Of a stretch of 60,542 nucleotides of DNA, positions 17,424 to 26,170 are shown in pieces. The DNA comes from Streptomyces sp. AC555_RSS877 (lineage in GTDB: Bacteria > Actinomycetota > Actinomycetes > Streptomycetales > Streptomycetaceae), in assembly GCF_019049245.1 (NCBI RefSeq), contig NZ_JAGMUK010000013.1, positions 1 to 60,542 on the forward strand, given 5' to 3'. The notes below the pieces were generated by a model. That model had not been told where the DNA came from. It saw only the letters and a list, made by a program, of their open reading frames with translations, and searched no databases. Numbering within the stretch: the stretch's first letter is position 1; every line of letters begins with the position of its first letter. Position numbers and translations under genes: made by a program.

Positions 17424-17492
17424 GACGAAGGCCCGCTCCCTGCCAGCGCACATGGGTGTCCATTTGCGCTGACAAGAGGCGGGCCACTCGTC
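17424..17492. repeat. Long interrupted inverted repeat
   Basis: Three nested arms pair in order: GACGA with TCGTC, GGCCCGC (17430-17436) with GCGGGCC (17479-17485), and CAGCGCA (17444-17450) with TGCGCTG (17465-17471). It lies 100 bases upstream of the small-TM/transposase-like operon. It could be an operator, an attenuator-like RNA structure or an old mobile-element end. Confidence 0.5.
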
Positions 17493-17587
17493 TTCAACTA
17501 CTGTCTCGGCGGGCACTGACAAACGCGCCTCCCCCTGCCAACTGAATCTTGAACCCCGATGCACCCAACGATCCATGTTCCTGCAGG

Positions 17588-17926
17588 TCAGACTCCCATC
17601 GGCGCACCGCACACGTCTCGCGGGCTTTCACCAGCCATGGACACCTTCCTGCCCCACACCTCCCCTGCAGGCACCTTGAAACCGCAGGTCAAAGCCTTCC
17701 CGGCGGATTCCTCCTTCCAGAACATGACGGCATGCTCCTCGACGTCGACGATGACGTACTCCGCCTTCCTGACGGCAACGGCAGGCGGCATGACGGTGAG
17801 GTGCTCAGGCGAGGCGGCTGAAGGCCCAGCGCAGCCGCTCCTGGTCCGCACAGGGCGGCCGGTGTGGGTGTGGGCGGTCAGCCGGGCCCAGACCGCATCA
17901 CCTCGGTGATGCAACAACGTCAACAT
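17588..17926 (-). CDS. Hypothetical protein, weakly supported
   Basis: This is a 112-residue frame starting ATG-TTG at 17926, with GGAGGA directly before it; TTG at 17923 would have better spacing. The second half has plausible protein composition ('KAEYVIVDVEEHAVMFWKEE'). The first half ('GDAVWARLTAHTHTGRPVRT') looks like a Streptomyces plasmid protein start. No family was identified. It could be a fragment. Confidence 0.4.
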   Translation of the reverse strand: MLTLLHHRGDAVWARLTAHTHTGRPVRTRSGCAGPSAASPEHLTVMPPAVAVRKAEYVIVDVEEHAVMFWKEESAGKALTCGFKVPAGEVWGRKVSMAGESPRDVCGAPMGV

Positions 17927-18540
17927 TCCTCCGAGGCTGCGTACGGCTCGCCTTGGATGGCGCACCGGTGCGGGAACGGTGTAGCGGACGGGTGCCGGAC
18001 CGGACGGCAGTTTGCATCGGTTTGTCGCCCCCACGGTGGTGCTGCTTGGAGGCGCTGGCCGACACACAGAGTTCCGACACGACGAAGCCGGCGCCCGAGT
18101 ATCGGATGTCAGGGCAGGGGCCGCAGGTGATCGGTCATCGGAGGCCGGGGTGCTCGAGGCTGCCGGTGTAGCGCTGGGCGGCGGCAGATGCTCTAGCCAA
18201 ACAACTCAGGACATTCAAGGGACCGGGGGCTTCCGGTAGCCGAAGCGCGGAAGTCTGCGGATACCCGAAGCTCTCGAACTCTTGAATGCTGCCTGCCTGT
18301 TGGCCAGAGTCAACTCCGCACTGCTGCTTGGACGTACCTCACACGTAATCGTGTGACGAGGAACAAGCCAGCGCTGAAGGTGCAGGTCAAAGCAGGGTTG
18401 CGGGGCTAACCCCGGCATCAATGACTCTGGCGCCTGCTGTCGGAGCGTCCTGCCCGAGACACAAGGGCTGAGGAGTCTCCACGCTCCGCACTCCCACCGC
18501 ACACGGATCCGCCGCGTGCCCACACCTGAGGGGGAACCTC
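17927..18540. other. Intergenic region with one symmetric site
   Basis: No gene is supported. A palindrome CACACG-TAAT-CGTGTG at 18341-18356, widened by CCT/AGG, could be an operator. Otherwise nothing is recognised. Confidence 0.4.
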
Positions 18541-18777
18541 GTGTCCACGCTTGCTCTGCTCGTCGTACTGCTCTGGGTTGTCGTCGGCCTGGCGGTCGTG
18601 GTCGGCCTCGGCTATCTCGTCTTCCGCCGCCCGCGGCTAATGGGGCCGATCATGGTCTCCCTGACCGCCGCCACCGTCCTGGTCGCTTTCCTGGCCTGGG
18701 CCACTCAGGCCGGCGCGCAGTCTGGTGGAGCCTGGCCCGGCGGCCCGGCGGCCCCGACCGTCCGGACAGGGCGTTAA
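18541..18777 (+). CDS. Small membrane protein with two TM helices
   Basis: This is a 78-residue protein starting at GTG 18541 behind GAGGGGGA. Residues 3-27 ('LALLVVLLWVVVGLAVVVGL') and 33-58 are membrane helices separated by a short basic loop 'FRRPRLMG'. The tail is Gly/Pro-rich. Similar tiny membrane genes are common beside transfer and replication genes of Streptomyces plasmids. No specific family is assigned. Confidence 0.6.
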   Translation: MSTLALLVVLLWVVVGLAVVVGLGYLVFRRPRLMGPIMVSLTAATVLVAFLAWATQAGAQSGGAWPGGPAAPTVRTGR

Positions 18778-19487
18778 CTGCCGTGTTCAAGGCCAGCGTC
18801 CTGCGCGTGGCGGCAGCGGCGAAAGCAGCGGCCTTCATCGCGGGTGGCCTCCTGCGTGGGGCTGGGGTGGGCGGTGCCGTTGGCGGGCATCTTGAACACG
18901 CGCGGCAAATGGACGTGGTGGTGCTCGACTTCGACCTCGCGGCCGGGAAGCGTTGCCGCCGGAGGAGAGCAGCTCCTTGGAGGAGAGGATGCGGGAGAGG
19001 CTCAGGCCGGCGCCGCAGCCGACTCGGGGATGACTGCGGCACCCGCCCCGCGCAGCCCGTAGCGCAGCAGGAAGAACACGCTCCGGGGCCCACCGTGCCA
19101 GTGCCCCGCCCTACGGCCGCCACGCTGCGCCGATCGAGTGGCGCTTGGACCAGGGCGACGCGCGCGGCCCCGCCGTCGCGCGCGCGAGGGCAGAGGCGCA
19201 CCCCGATCCCCTCGCCCGCTGCCCACGCTCCCGCCCCACCTCCCTTTCCCTTTCTCCTGGTGTTCGAGGCGGGCGCGGGTGGCGTAGAGGGGATGTCGGG
19301 CTCGCGACCACGGCCGGAATGGCGTGGTGACCTGCCTGTATGCAGACCGGGCCCGAGAACGGACGGGCCGCTGTCGGAAGGGTTGCCAGCGGGGTTGTCG
19401 GCCCGGTCGGGGGCGGTGTTGTCGCACCGTGACCATGGTCGGGCCTTCATGGTCGGTCCCCCGGTCGGGGCCGGCTGCTGCGCTTCG
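18778..19487. other. Decayed region with minus-strand coding remnants
   Basis: No intact gene lies here. On the minus strand short stretches look protein-like, such as 'VFFLLRYGLRGAGAAVIPES' ending with a stop at 19002 and 'PGREVEVEHHHVHLPRVFKM' near 18870-18950 in another frame. They suggest a broken gene. Plus-strand frames through the region have no coding character. Confidence 0.35.
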
Positions 19488-19528
19488 TCGTACGCGCGGC
19501 GCCGACCAAACGGCGCCGCACCGTACGA
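19488..19528. promoter_or_regulatory. Nested inverted repeat before the replication-relaxation gene
   Basis: TCGTACG (19488-19494) pairs with CGTACGA (19522-19528), and inside it GGCGCCG (19498-19504) pairs with CGGCGCC (19511-19517). It ends 16 bases before the ATG and would overlap the promoter or leader, so it could be an operator or a translation-controlling hairpin. Confidence 0.5.
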
Positions 19529-19544
19529 AGCGGGAGCAGACACG

Positions 19545-20430
19545 ATGCCCGACGTGGACGTGGGCAGCGGGGACCGGCTGGCGCTGGCGGTGCTGGTGCA
19601 GTACCGGATGGCCACCACGGAACAGATGCACCTGGTGATCGCGCCGGGGGTGCGGATCGAGCAGACGAGGCGGCGGCTGGCCAAGCTGCGCAGTGAGGGG
19701 CTGGTCGACCGGATCACCCTGCCGCGGGCCGGACGGACCCGGGTGTGGTTTCCCACCCAGTACGGGGTGCAGGTCGCCGGTGAGTGGCCGGAGCTGCGGG
19801 GGCGGCGGCCGCCGAAGACGGTGGCCGATCCGACCGCCGTGCGGCTGCGGGTCGGTCATGGGCTGACGGTGACCGAGACCGCGCTCGCCTTCCTCCAGGA
19901 CGCCCGCCGCCAAGGTGACCTGTGCCGGCCGCTGGACTGGCTCCCCGAGGTCTACCACCCCCGCGGCAGCGGCGAGGCCGTCATCCCCGACGCACTGCTG
20001 TACTACCGGCGCGGCAGCGGTGACGACTGGTCGATGCTGCGGGCGTTCGTGGAAGTCGACCGGGCCACCATGGGCCCCGAACGCCTGGCCGCCAAGGTCA
20101 CCGCCTACTCCCGCCTCTACCACTACACGCCCGCGCCCGCCTCGCGGCGCCGGCCGGCCTTTGGCCAGGAGCCGCCGCAGGAGGAGTGGCGGCGGCACTA
20201 CCCGCTCTTCCCCCGGGTGTTGTTCGTCCTGGACGGCACCGGTCCGGCCGGGATCGACACCCGCATCAGGGCCCTGCACGCGGCAGCCCGGGATCTGGCG
20301 CCGTCCGGCTTCCTGCGCGACGTCGTCGTCCTCGTGGCGCCGCTGATCGACCTGCTCCGCAGCGCCCGTGTGGCGGCCCGTCGACAACCCCGACCCGAGA
20401 GTCAGCTGGAGCGGCCCGCGGCATCCGTAG
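19545..20430 (+). pseudogene. Replication-relaxation (Replic_Relax) family protein, frameshifted near the end
   Basis: The gene encodes a winged-HTH N-terminus ('YRMATTEQMHLVIAP', 'LRSEGLVDRITLP') and the restriction-nuclease-like core of the Replic_Relax family ('VIPDALLYYRR', 'AFVEVDRATMG', 'HYPLFPRVLFVLDG'). These proteins occur on Streptomyces plasmids and arms next to transfer or replication functions. The ATG frame continues to 20624, but after 'APLIDLL' (about 20355) its residues stop making sense. The next frame gives the expected ending 'APVWRPVDNPDPRVSW' and a stop at 20428-20430, just before a terminator. A single indel between 20346 and 20359 explains this. It is either real decay or a sequencing error. 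Confidence 0.8.
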
Positions 20431-20441
20431 ACACTCAACCC

Positions 20442-20469
20442 GGCCTGCGCAATGGGCATTGCACAGGCC
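20442..20469. terminator. Hairpin after the replication-relaxation gene
   Basis: The arms 20442-20454 and 20457-20469 pair over 13 bases with one mismatch and a 2-base loop. It follows the expected stop at 20430 by 11 bases, which supports that stop over the longer readthrough frame. Confidence 0.75.
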
Positions 20470-20576
20470 CGACCATGGCTGGGTGCCAAGGAAGCCCCTG
20501 CGGCGATGCGTGCAGTGCCACGGACCTCGCGGCTGACTGCCCCTGGGCCACCGACACGAAACCGAGAGATCGCACG

Positions 20577-23405
20577 TCACTGCTTGATGTTGAGTTCGAA
20601 CCAGATCACCTTGCCGGTGCTTAGGCGGGTCGCGCCCCACCGCCGAGACAGCTGGTTGACTACAAAGAGCCCGCGCCCGGACTCCCCAGTAGTGCGCGCA
20701 TGCCTGACCCGTGGCAGCTGAGGTACATCGTCCCCGACCTCGCAGCGCAGTACGTCCGTGCGCAGCAGCCGTAGCGTGATGGGCCGGGATGCGTACCGCA
20801 CAGCGTTGGTTACGACTTCGCTGACCAGAAGCTCGACGGAGTCACTTAACTCTGCCAGGTCCCAGCGCTCCAGCGCCTGCCGGGCGAGACGCCGGGCTCG
20901 GCGTGGGGCCGTGTCCTCCGGCTCCAGGAACCAGTACGCCGCGTCGCTCGGCGCGATCCCGTCGAAGCGGGCGGCGAGCAGCGCTATGTCGTCGTCCCGG
21001 TCACCCGGGCCGAGCATGTCCAGCACCTCGTCGCACAGGAGTTCGAGGGGCGGCGGATGATCGGGGCCCGTCAGCTGCGCCGTCGCGGCGAGCTTCTCCC
21101 GCAGCTGCTCTATGCCGGTCCACACGTCCCGTAGACGCGACTCCACGAGCCCGTCGGTGTATAGGAGCAGGGTCGCTCCGGCGGGCGCGTCCAGCTCCAC
21201 GGCCTCGAAGTCGACACCGCCGACCCCGATCGGCGCCCCCGGCGGCACCCGCAGCACCTCGGCCCGGCCGCCCAGATGCAGCAGAAGCGGCGGGGGATGG
21301 CCCGCGTTGGCGAGGGTGATCCGCTGCGAGACCGGGTCGTACACGGCGTACAGGCAGGTCGCCATGCGGTCGGTGCCCAGGCGCTGCGCCTGCTCGTCGA
21401 GATGGTGCAACACCTCCTGCGGCGGCAGATCGAGCCCGGCGAGGGTCTGCGTGGTAGTTCGCAGTTGGCCCATGAGTGCCGCCGACGTCATGGAGTGGCC
21501 CATGACGTCACCGACGACCAGGGCGACCCGGCTGCCGGGCAGCGGGATCGCGTCGTACCAGTCGCCGCCCACCCGCGTGGTCTCGGCAGCGGGCAGATAG
21601 CGGGAGGCCAGCCGTACGCCCGTTGTGCGGGGGAGTGTCTCTGGCAGCATGGTGCGCTGCAACTCGTCGGCGAGGTATGCCTCACGGCCGTACAGCAGCG
21701 TCCTGTCTACGCCGAGCGCGCTGTGCGTGGCGAGCTGGGCCGCCACAAGCAGGTCGTCGTCCTGGAAGGCAATGCGCTCCGGGCCGCGCAGGAAGAGCGC
21801 GGCACCGATCACCCGGCGCTGCCCGCGCAGCGGTGCGAGGATCCCGCGCTGCCCGGCGGGGAGGCCGAAGACACCACTGCCACCAAGGAGTTCGGGCAGG
21901 GCGGCGCGGGCCGCAGGGGCGTCCGCGAAGACGGGCCGTACCCCGCGCAGCACCTCAGCGAGGGCGCTGCCTGGGTGCACCTCGCACAGCTCCGCAGCGA
22001 GCACCGGTGGTTCGGCCGGCTCGACACGGCGCAGCCGCAGCACCAACGGACCGGTGGGCCGCTCGTCGCCGACCGGCAGCGGCTCACGGAGATAAACGAG
22101 GATGGTATCTGCGAACGTCGGCACGGTGGCCCGGCACAACCCCAGCACGACCTCGTCAAGGCCCATGGCTCGGGCGATCCGCCGGGTCGCCGCACCTATG
22201 TAACGCAAGCGATCAGCAGACAAACGCGGTGCTTCGGTGACAGGAGAAAGGGCCGTAGAGCTGGTCAGCCCATTTTCCGGGGTTGTCCGGGACAATCCCG
22301 AGGTTACCTCCGATGCCCGAGGAAGAGACTGTGATTCGGGTATGCGCTGCACCTGCCCAGGCACGATCTTCGTCGCAAGAGCCTCATCGGAAGCAGAGGC
22401 CGGCGGTGTCCTGTAGCCCATGTCGTGGGCGGCCTGCTGAACGGCATCGTGCTCCTCATCAAGCACGGCACGTGTCTTTTGCAGGGCGAGGTCTACGTCG
22501 TCGAGAGCCGCGTCATCGTCAGGGATCGCCTGCAATCCGGGCTGAGGAATTTGCAGGGTCAGATCCGGCGAGAGGTCGTAACCCTCATCTCCCATCCCTT
22601 CATGCAGCGCAGCGAGTTCGGCTTCGAGGCCATGAATGCGGCGGGCCGCATGGTCGGCGACCTGCTGGGCGGTGTCCCGTTCCTGCTCGGCGCGAGCCAG
22701 TTGCCGGCTCAGGTCGGTCTGCTGCCGCTGCGCGCGGGATAGGCGCAGCTCCAAGGTTGTGTGCACCTCAAGATCTTCGGGTGGCAGTGTCTGCAGCTCA
22801 TCGACCCGGCGCTTTAGTTCCACCACCTTTGCCTGGGCCTGGCCGAGCATGGCGAACAGAAGCGTAGCGATTTGCAGTGCCTGGTTCCTGCTGCGCTCGC
22901 TGGCCTCGTATGCATGCCGAACGACCTGCAGTTCCTGGTAGACCTCGATGGTCCGGTCCTTGGCCGCCAGCAATTCGTGGGTGAGTGCCAGCTCCTGTGT
23001 ACCTCCCACAAGCGGTGTCGGGCTGGCCTGCGCTCGGTCCCATAACTCTCGTGCCGTCTGCAGACGCTGCTCAGCACAGTCAACTGGTTCATCAGGGAAG
23101 CAGACGTCAGCCACAGCTTCGACCAGGTCCCACGCCAGCGCCTCACCGGTCAACAGGTCACGTAGTCGGCGCAGCTCGGGCACGGCCCCGGCCACGAAGT
23201 GGTCCGACGTGAGTAGCTGGTGGAGCTGCCTCACCGATATTGCGGCCTCAACCAGCCAGGAACGCACGAGCTCAACCAACTGATTGATCTCAGCACACGA
23301 TCCTCGCGGTGGTGCCCATGGCCGACCCGGTCGCTTCCCCTTGGCGCCCACGCGCCCCCCGCTCAGTTGTTCGCCGGACAACCCCCTGTTGTCACCGGAG
23401 AACAT
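20577..23405 (-). CDS. SpoIIE-type PP2C phosphatase with GAF and HATPase domains
   Basis: This is a 942-residue regulator of the Rsb/partner-switching type. Residues 1-110 resemble an N-terminal helical module of Streptomyces proteins. Residues 120-250 are coiled coil. GAF follows at about 395-545 ('ADTILVYLREPLPVG'). The SpoIIE phosphatase at about 560-790 has 'VGGDWYDAIPL', 'VVGDVMGHS', 'YTDGLVE' and 'DDDIALLAARF', so the metal-binding Asp residues are present. The C-terminal HATPase_c/anti-sigma kinase has 'SEVVTNAVRYA' and 'GESGRGLFVVNQL'. It probably dephosphorylates an anti-sigma-antagonist and phosphorylates the same kind of partner. No such partner is encoded nearby. The ATG at 23405 has only a weak ribosome site. 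Confidence 0.88.
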   Translation of the reverse strand: MFSGDNRGLSGEQLSGGRVGAKGKRPGRPWAPPRGSCAEINQLVELVRSWLVEAAISVRQLHQLLTSDHFVAGAVPELRRLRDLLTGEALAWDLVEAVADVCFPDEPVDCAEQRLQTARELWDRAQASPTPLVGGTQELALTHELLAAKDRTIEVYQELQVVRHAYEASERSRNQALQIATLLFAMLGQAQAKVVELKRRVDELQTLPPEDLEVHTTLELRLSRAQRQQTDLSRQLARAEQERDTAQQVADHAARRIHGLEAELAALHEGMGDEGYDLSPDLTLQIPQPGLQAIPDDDAALDDVDLALQKTRAVLDEEHDAVQQAAHDMGYRTPPASASDEALATKIVPGQVQRIPESQSLPRASEVTSGLSRTTPENGLTSSTALSPVTEAPRLSADRLRYIGAATRRIARAMGLDEVVLGLCRATVPTFADTILVYLREPLPVGDERPTGPLVLRLRRVEPAEPPVLAAELCEVHPGSALAEVLRGVRPVFADAPAARAALPELLGGSGVFGLPAGQRGILAPLRGQRRVIGAALFLRGPERIAFQDDDLLVAAQLATHSALGVDRTLLYGREAYLADELQRTMLPETLPRTTGVRLASRYLPAAETTRVGGDWYDAIPLPGSRVALVVGDVMGHSMTSAALMGQLRTTTQTLAGLDLPPQEVLHHLDEQAQRLGTDRMATCLYAVYDPVSQRITLANAGHPPPLLLHLGGRAEVLRVPPGAPIGVGGVDFEAVELDAPAGATLLLYTDGLVESRLRDVWTGIEQLREKLAATAQLTGPDHPPPLELLCDEVLDMLGPGDRDDDIALLAARFDGIAPSDAAYWFLEPEDTAPRRARRLARQALERWDLAELSDSVELLVSEVVTNAVRYASRPITLRLLRTDVLRCEVGDDVPQLPRVRHARTTGESGRGLFVVNQLSRRWGATRLSTGKVIWFELNIKQ

Positions 23406-23483
23406 TCAACCGGCTCACCAGCGGGTTTTACTCGGGTTCGTCGTAATCCCTCCTAGGCACAACATCATCAAGGCGGCGCACTC

Positions 23484-23681
23484 GTGAACTACGGCTCCAC
23501 AGCGTTCCTGCTTCTCGTCCTGGCGGTGGCGGTCCTGTTCGCCATCGTTGCTGCGGTGATCGCCTTCGGCCTAGCGCGCTGGGAGGGAGTTGGCATTCCG
23601 GCGGCCCTCTCCCGCAGTGGGGTCGCCTTCGCTGCAGCCCTCACCTTGTGCCTTGCCGTCTTGGCAGCAGTAGGCCGGTAA
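23484..23681 (+). CDS. Small two-TM protein of a common Streptomyces type
   Basis: This is a 65-residue protein starting at GTG 23484. It has two hydrophobic helices ('AFLLLVLAVAVLFAIVAAVI' and 'VAFAAALTLCLAVLAAVG') around a loop 'ARWEGVGIPAALSRSG'. Proteins with this layout and loop are frequent in Streptomyces and lack a known function. The following AbiJ-like remnant begins in the same frame four bases after the stop. Confidence 0.7.
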   Translation: MNYGSTAFLLLVLAVAVLFAIVAAVIAFGLARWEGVGIPAALSRSGVAFAAALTLCLAVLAAVGR

Positions 23682-23684
23682 GCC

Positions 23685-24006
23685 CTGGCTGACGAGGAAG
23701 TCGTCCTCGCCGTCAAAGCGCACCGAGCGGTCCTCGAGCGCTTGGGCCTTGAGCCGCCGCAGCTGCCGTTCCGTCATCACAGCGGCTTCTACGACTACTG
23801 GCGCAAGAACGACATGTCCGGGGGCGGCGGCTGGCAGGCGCGCCGCGAGTGCATAGAAGAGCTGCTGGAGCCGACCAGGCAGGCCCTGGAGGACCTGCAG
23901 GAGGCCGAGTACGAGCAGCGGTTCAAGAACGGCCCCCCGTGGCACCTTCAAGAACCTCATCTTCGCGGCCGTCGGCCCGAAGCCGCAGATCCTGCTGCGG
24001 GACGCG
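23685..24006 (+). pseudogene. AbiJ N-terminal-domain-like remnant, frameshifted into tap
   Basis: Frame-continuous residues 'AVKAHRAVLERLGLEPPQLP' and 'FRHHSGFYDYWRKN' and then 'GGGWQARRECIEELLEP' resemble the N-terminal domain of AbiJ-like abortive-infection proteins of actinomycetes (from memory). The frame is lost in a run of six C (23933-23938). With five C the next frame continues as 'FKNGPRGTFKNLIFAAVGPK', so one inserted base separates the two parts. The protein would begin at about 23685 with a non-standard CTG. The second half of this domain (to about 24230) is carried in frame by the chimeric tap gene. Confidence 0.6.
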
Positions 24007-25275
24007 GTGAGCAACGAGGTGGAGATCGTCCGGAACGCCGAGGACTGCCTCGTGTATAAGGACCCTCTGCTGGCGCAGGGCCTGACCTGGCGACAGATGG
24101 TCACCTGGTGGCAGGCGCACCACATGCCGGGCGCCGAAGAGCCGGAGGCCGCCGATGCCCTGTACCGGCGGCTGTACCACTCACTGGATTCCCTGCCGGA
24201 GCAGACGGTCCTGCGTCACAACCCCGGCTCACTCGGAACGGAGCCGATGGACCCTGCCCCGCCCGAGGCCACCCCCGAACACCCCGTCGTCGTCGACAGC
24301 GGCTGGAGCGGCGGCTTCCTCAACGAGGAGGCGTACCAGTGGGTGCGCGACGTCAGCCTGCTGACGGATGAGGAGTGCACGCTGCCGTACGCGGTCGGCC
24401 TGGACCTGAACACCGCCTTCCTCGCCGCCGCGGCCCGCCTCATCGTCGGGCTCTCGGAGCCCGACCACTTCCACGCCCCGACGTTCAACCCGAAGATTCC
24501 CGGCTCCTGGCTGGTGGATCTGTCCCACGTCGAGGTGGACCCGCGCCTGCCCTCGCCGTTCACCCCGGACGGCACCCGGCCCACGGGTCCGGCCTGGTAC
24601 CAGACGCACACCGTCGCCTACGCCCAGGAACTCGGCTACAACGTCGCTCCGCTGGAGGCGTACCTGCGCCGCGAGACCGGCGCCTACCTGGACCCGTGGC
24701 ACGACCGATTGAAGAACGCCTACGCCGACACCCTCGCCGACCTCGGCGTCACCAAGGACCTCGACGACCGTGCCTTCCTCGCGGCGATGGAGCGGCACAA
24801 GGACGTCGACCCCGCCATGGCGGCCGTCCTCGCCGCCATCAAGGCCACCGTCAAGGGCGGCATCGGCAAGCTGCGCGAGCGCCCGCAGGGCAGGAAGTAC
24901 CAGGAGGGCGAGCGGTGGCCGGCCCTCCAGCGGCCGACCTGGCGCCCCGACATCCGCGCCGCCGTCATCTCCAAAGCGCGGATCAACATGCACCGCAAAC
25001 TGCGCAACATGGCGGCCATGACGGGCCTGTACCCGCTCGCCGTGCTCTCCGACTGCGTCGTCTACCCCTCACCGGGGGAGAGCCCGCTGGACTTCCTTCC
25101 GTACGCGGCGTCCGGCAAGCCCCAGCCCGGTGGCTTCCGCCTCGGCCCCACCCCGGGCCTGGCGAAGCTGGAGGGCGTCCAGTCGATGCTGTGGGCGGTC
25201 GACCTCATGGAACAGGGCTACAACCCCGCCCGCCACATCAAGGGCGGCGACGCCGTCCTCGACGAAGGAGAGTAG
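24007..25275 (+). CDS. tap: Chimeric telomere-associated protein: AbiJ-like piece fused to Tap C-terminal half
   Basis: This is a 422-residue frame. Residues 1-75 continue the AbiJ-like domain ('VYKDPLLAQGLTWRQMVTWW'). From about residue 90 on it matches the C-terminal half of Streptomyces Tap: 'EHPVVVDSGWSGGFLNEEAY', 'LPYAVGLDLNTAFLAAAARL', 'PGSWLVDLSHVEVD', 'TVAYAQELGYNV', 'AIKATVKGGIGKLRERP' and 'LSDCVVYPS'. Tap binds the telomere 3' overhang and recruits Tpg. Full Tap is about 740 residues with an N-terminal HTH. That half is missing here, so overhang binding may be lost or supplied elsewhere. tpg follows five bases after the stop, the normal order. The GTG at 24007 is only the first in-frame start and has no convincing ribosome site. 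Confidence 0.82.
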   Translation: MSNEVEIVRNAEDCLVYKDPLLAQGLTWRQMVTWWQAHHMPGAEEPEAADALYRRLYHSLDSLPEQTVLRHNPGSLGTEPMDPAPPEATPEHPVVVDSGWSGGFLNEEAYQWVRDVSLLTDEECTLPYAVGLDLNTAFLAAAARLIVGLSEPDHFHAPTFNPKIPGSWLVDLSHVEVDPRLPSPFTPDGTRPTGPAWYQTHTVAYAQELGYNVAPLEAYLRRETGAYLDPWHDRLKNAYADTLADLGVTKDLDDRAFLAAMERHKDVDPAMAAVLAAIKATVKGGIGKLRERPQGRKYQEGERWPALQRPTWRPDIRAAVISKARINMHRKLRNMAAMTGLYPLAVLSDCVVYPSPGESPLDFLPYAASGKPQPGGFRLGPTPGLAKLEGVQSMLWAVDLMEQGYNPARHIKGGDAVLDEGE

Positions 25276-25280
25276 GCGCT

Positions 25281-25838
25281 GTGGGAGAGATCGAGGACGC
25301 CATCGAGCGCGCCGATCGGGAAGCCTTCACCCGCCAGCCGCCCAAGACCCTCCAGGCCCGCATCAACTTCCTGATCAAGCAGCTCAAGACGACCAAGGCC
25401 GTCGCGGCGGAACTCGGGGTCAGCCAACGGTCGGTGGAGCGATACCGCAAAGGCGAGCGCAAGCACCCCCCGAAGAACATCACCGCGAAGATCGACGACG
25501 CCGTACGGCAGCGCTGGCAGCCGCAGGTGCGCAAGCGCCGACGCAAGCAGGCCGCCACCGCGACCGGGATCACCGTGGAAACCAGGGCCCGATTCGGGTA
25601 CACCGCACCGATCGGCACCACCGACGACGGACGCTTCCGCCGCCTCACCGTCCACCTCCCCCCGGCCTACGCACAACGCCTGTTCGACGCCCGCAACACA
25701 GGCGCCAGCGACCAGCAGATGCGAGGGATCATCGCCGAGGGATTCAGAGAGATCTACTTCCAAGACGGCGGCAGCCGCGCTTTGGGACTCTCCGACGTCA
25801 CCCTCAACGACATCGACTACCTCGACCTCGACTACTGA
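25281..25838 (+). CDS. tpg: Telomere terminal protein Tpg
   Basis: This is a 185-residue protein, the usual length, that becomes covalently attached to the 5' ends of Streptomyces linear replicons and primes end-patching. Features seen are an HTH at 38-58 ('TKAVAAELGVSQRSVERYRK'), a basic stretch 'RKRRRKQAATATG', the family core 'RARFGYTAPIGTTDD' and 'GFREIYFQDGGSRALG', and an acidic C-terminus. By direct count Thr114 lies in the GTTDD motif; the priming threonine of S. lividans Tpg is Thr114 as I recall. It starts at GTG 25281 with GAAGGAG ten bases upstream and is coupled to tap. It looks intact. Confidence 0.95.
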   Translation: MGEIEDAIERADREAFTRQPPKTLQARINFLIKQLKTTKAVAAELGVSQRSVERYRKGERKHPPKNITAKIDDAVRQRWQPQVRKRRRKQAATATGITVETRARFGYTAPIGTTDDGRFRRLTVHLPPAYAQRLFDARNTGASDQQMRGIIAEGFREIYFQDGGSRALGLSDVTLNDIDYLDLDY

Positions 25839-25850
25839 CGCCGCTCCCCC

Positions 25851-26066
25851 GTCGCTGGTTCGGCGTTCGAGGTCGCTGAGGCGGTCACAGCGTGGTGGTG
25901 GGCGCAGAAGTGGCCGGAAGAAGTCCCCGCACACCAGGAGCACGACGATCACGCCCCACCCACACCGAAAGCCAGCCGTACGTCCGCGGTGGCAGGCCTC
26001 TTCCACGGAGCCGCCACCACCATCGGCAATATGGCCATCATCGCCTGGCTCACCGACCACCTGTAA
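25851..26066 (+). other. Possible small membrane-protein fragment after tpg
   Basis: In the same frame as tpg, downstream of its stop, the translation is protein-like: 'WWWAQKWPEEVPAHQEHDDH', then 'LFHGAATTIGNMAIIAWLTD', ending with a stop at 26066. This recalls short transfer-region (Spd-like) membrane proteins. The only standard start is GTG 25989, which gives 25 residues, so it is more likely a remnant than a gene. Confidence 0.3.
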
Positions 26067-26170
26067 CCCGCACCACACCACCGGCCCGGGGATCTCCACC
26101 GGGACCACGGGCCGGCTTCCAGGGGAGTGCGCAGCCGCTGAGCGCCAAGCAATGCCCACCCTTGCTGGGA

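Noticed and set aside
18650..20489. Very long open frames on the minus strand opposite the replication-relaxation gene
   Set aside because: Their translation is Arg/Pro/Gly-rich and mirrors the codon bias of the plus-strand gene; only two short stretches look protein-like.
23933..23938. Programmed frameshifting between the AbiJ-like part and tap
   Set aside because: A run of six C without a slippery heptamer or clear downstream structure, and no proper start for the upstream part; a simple indel is more likely.
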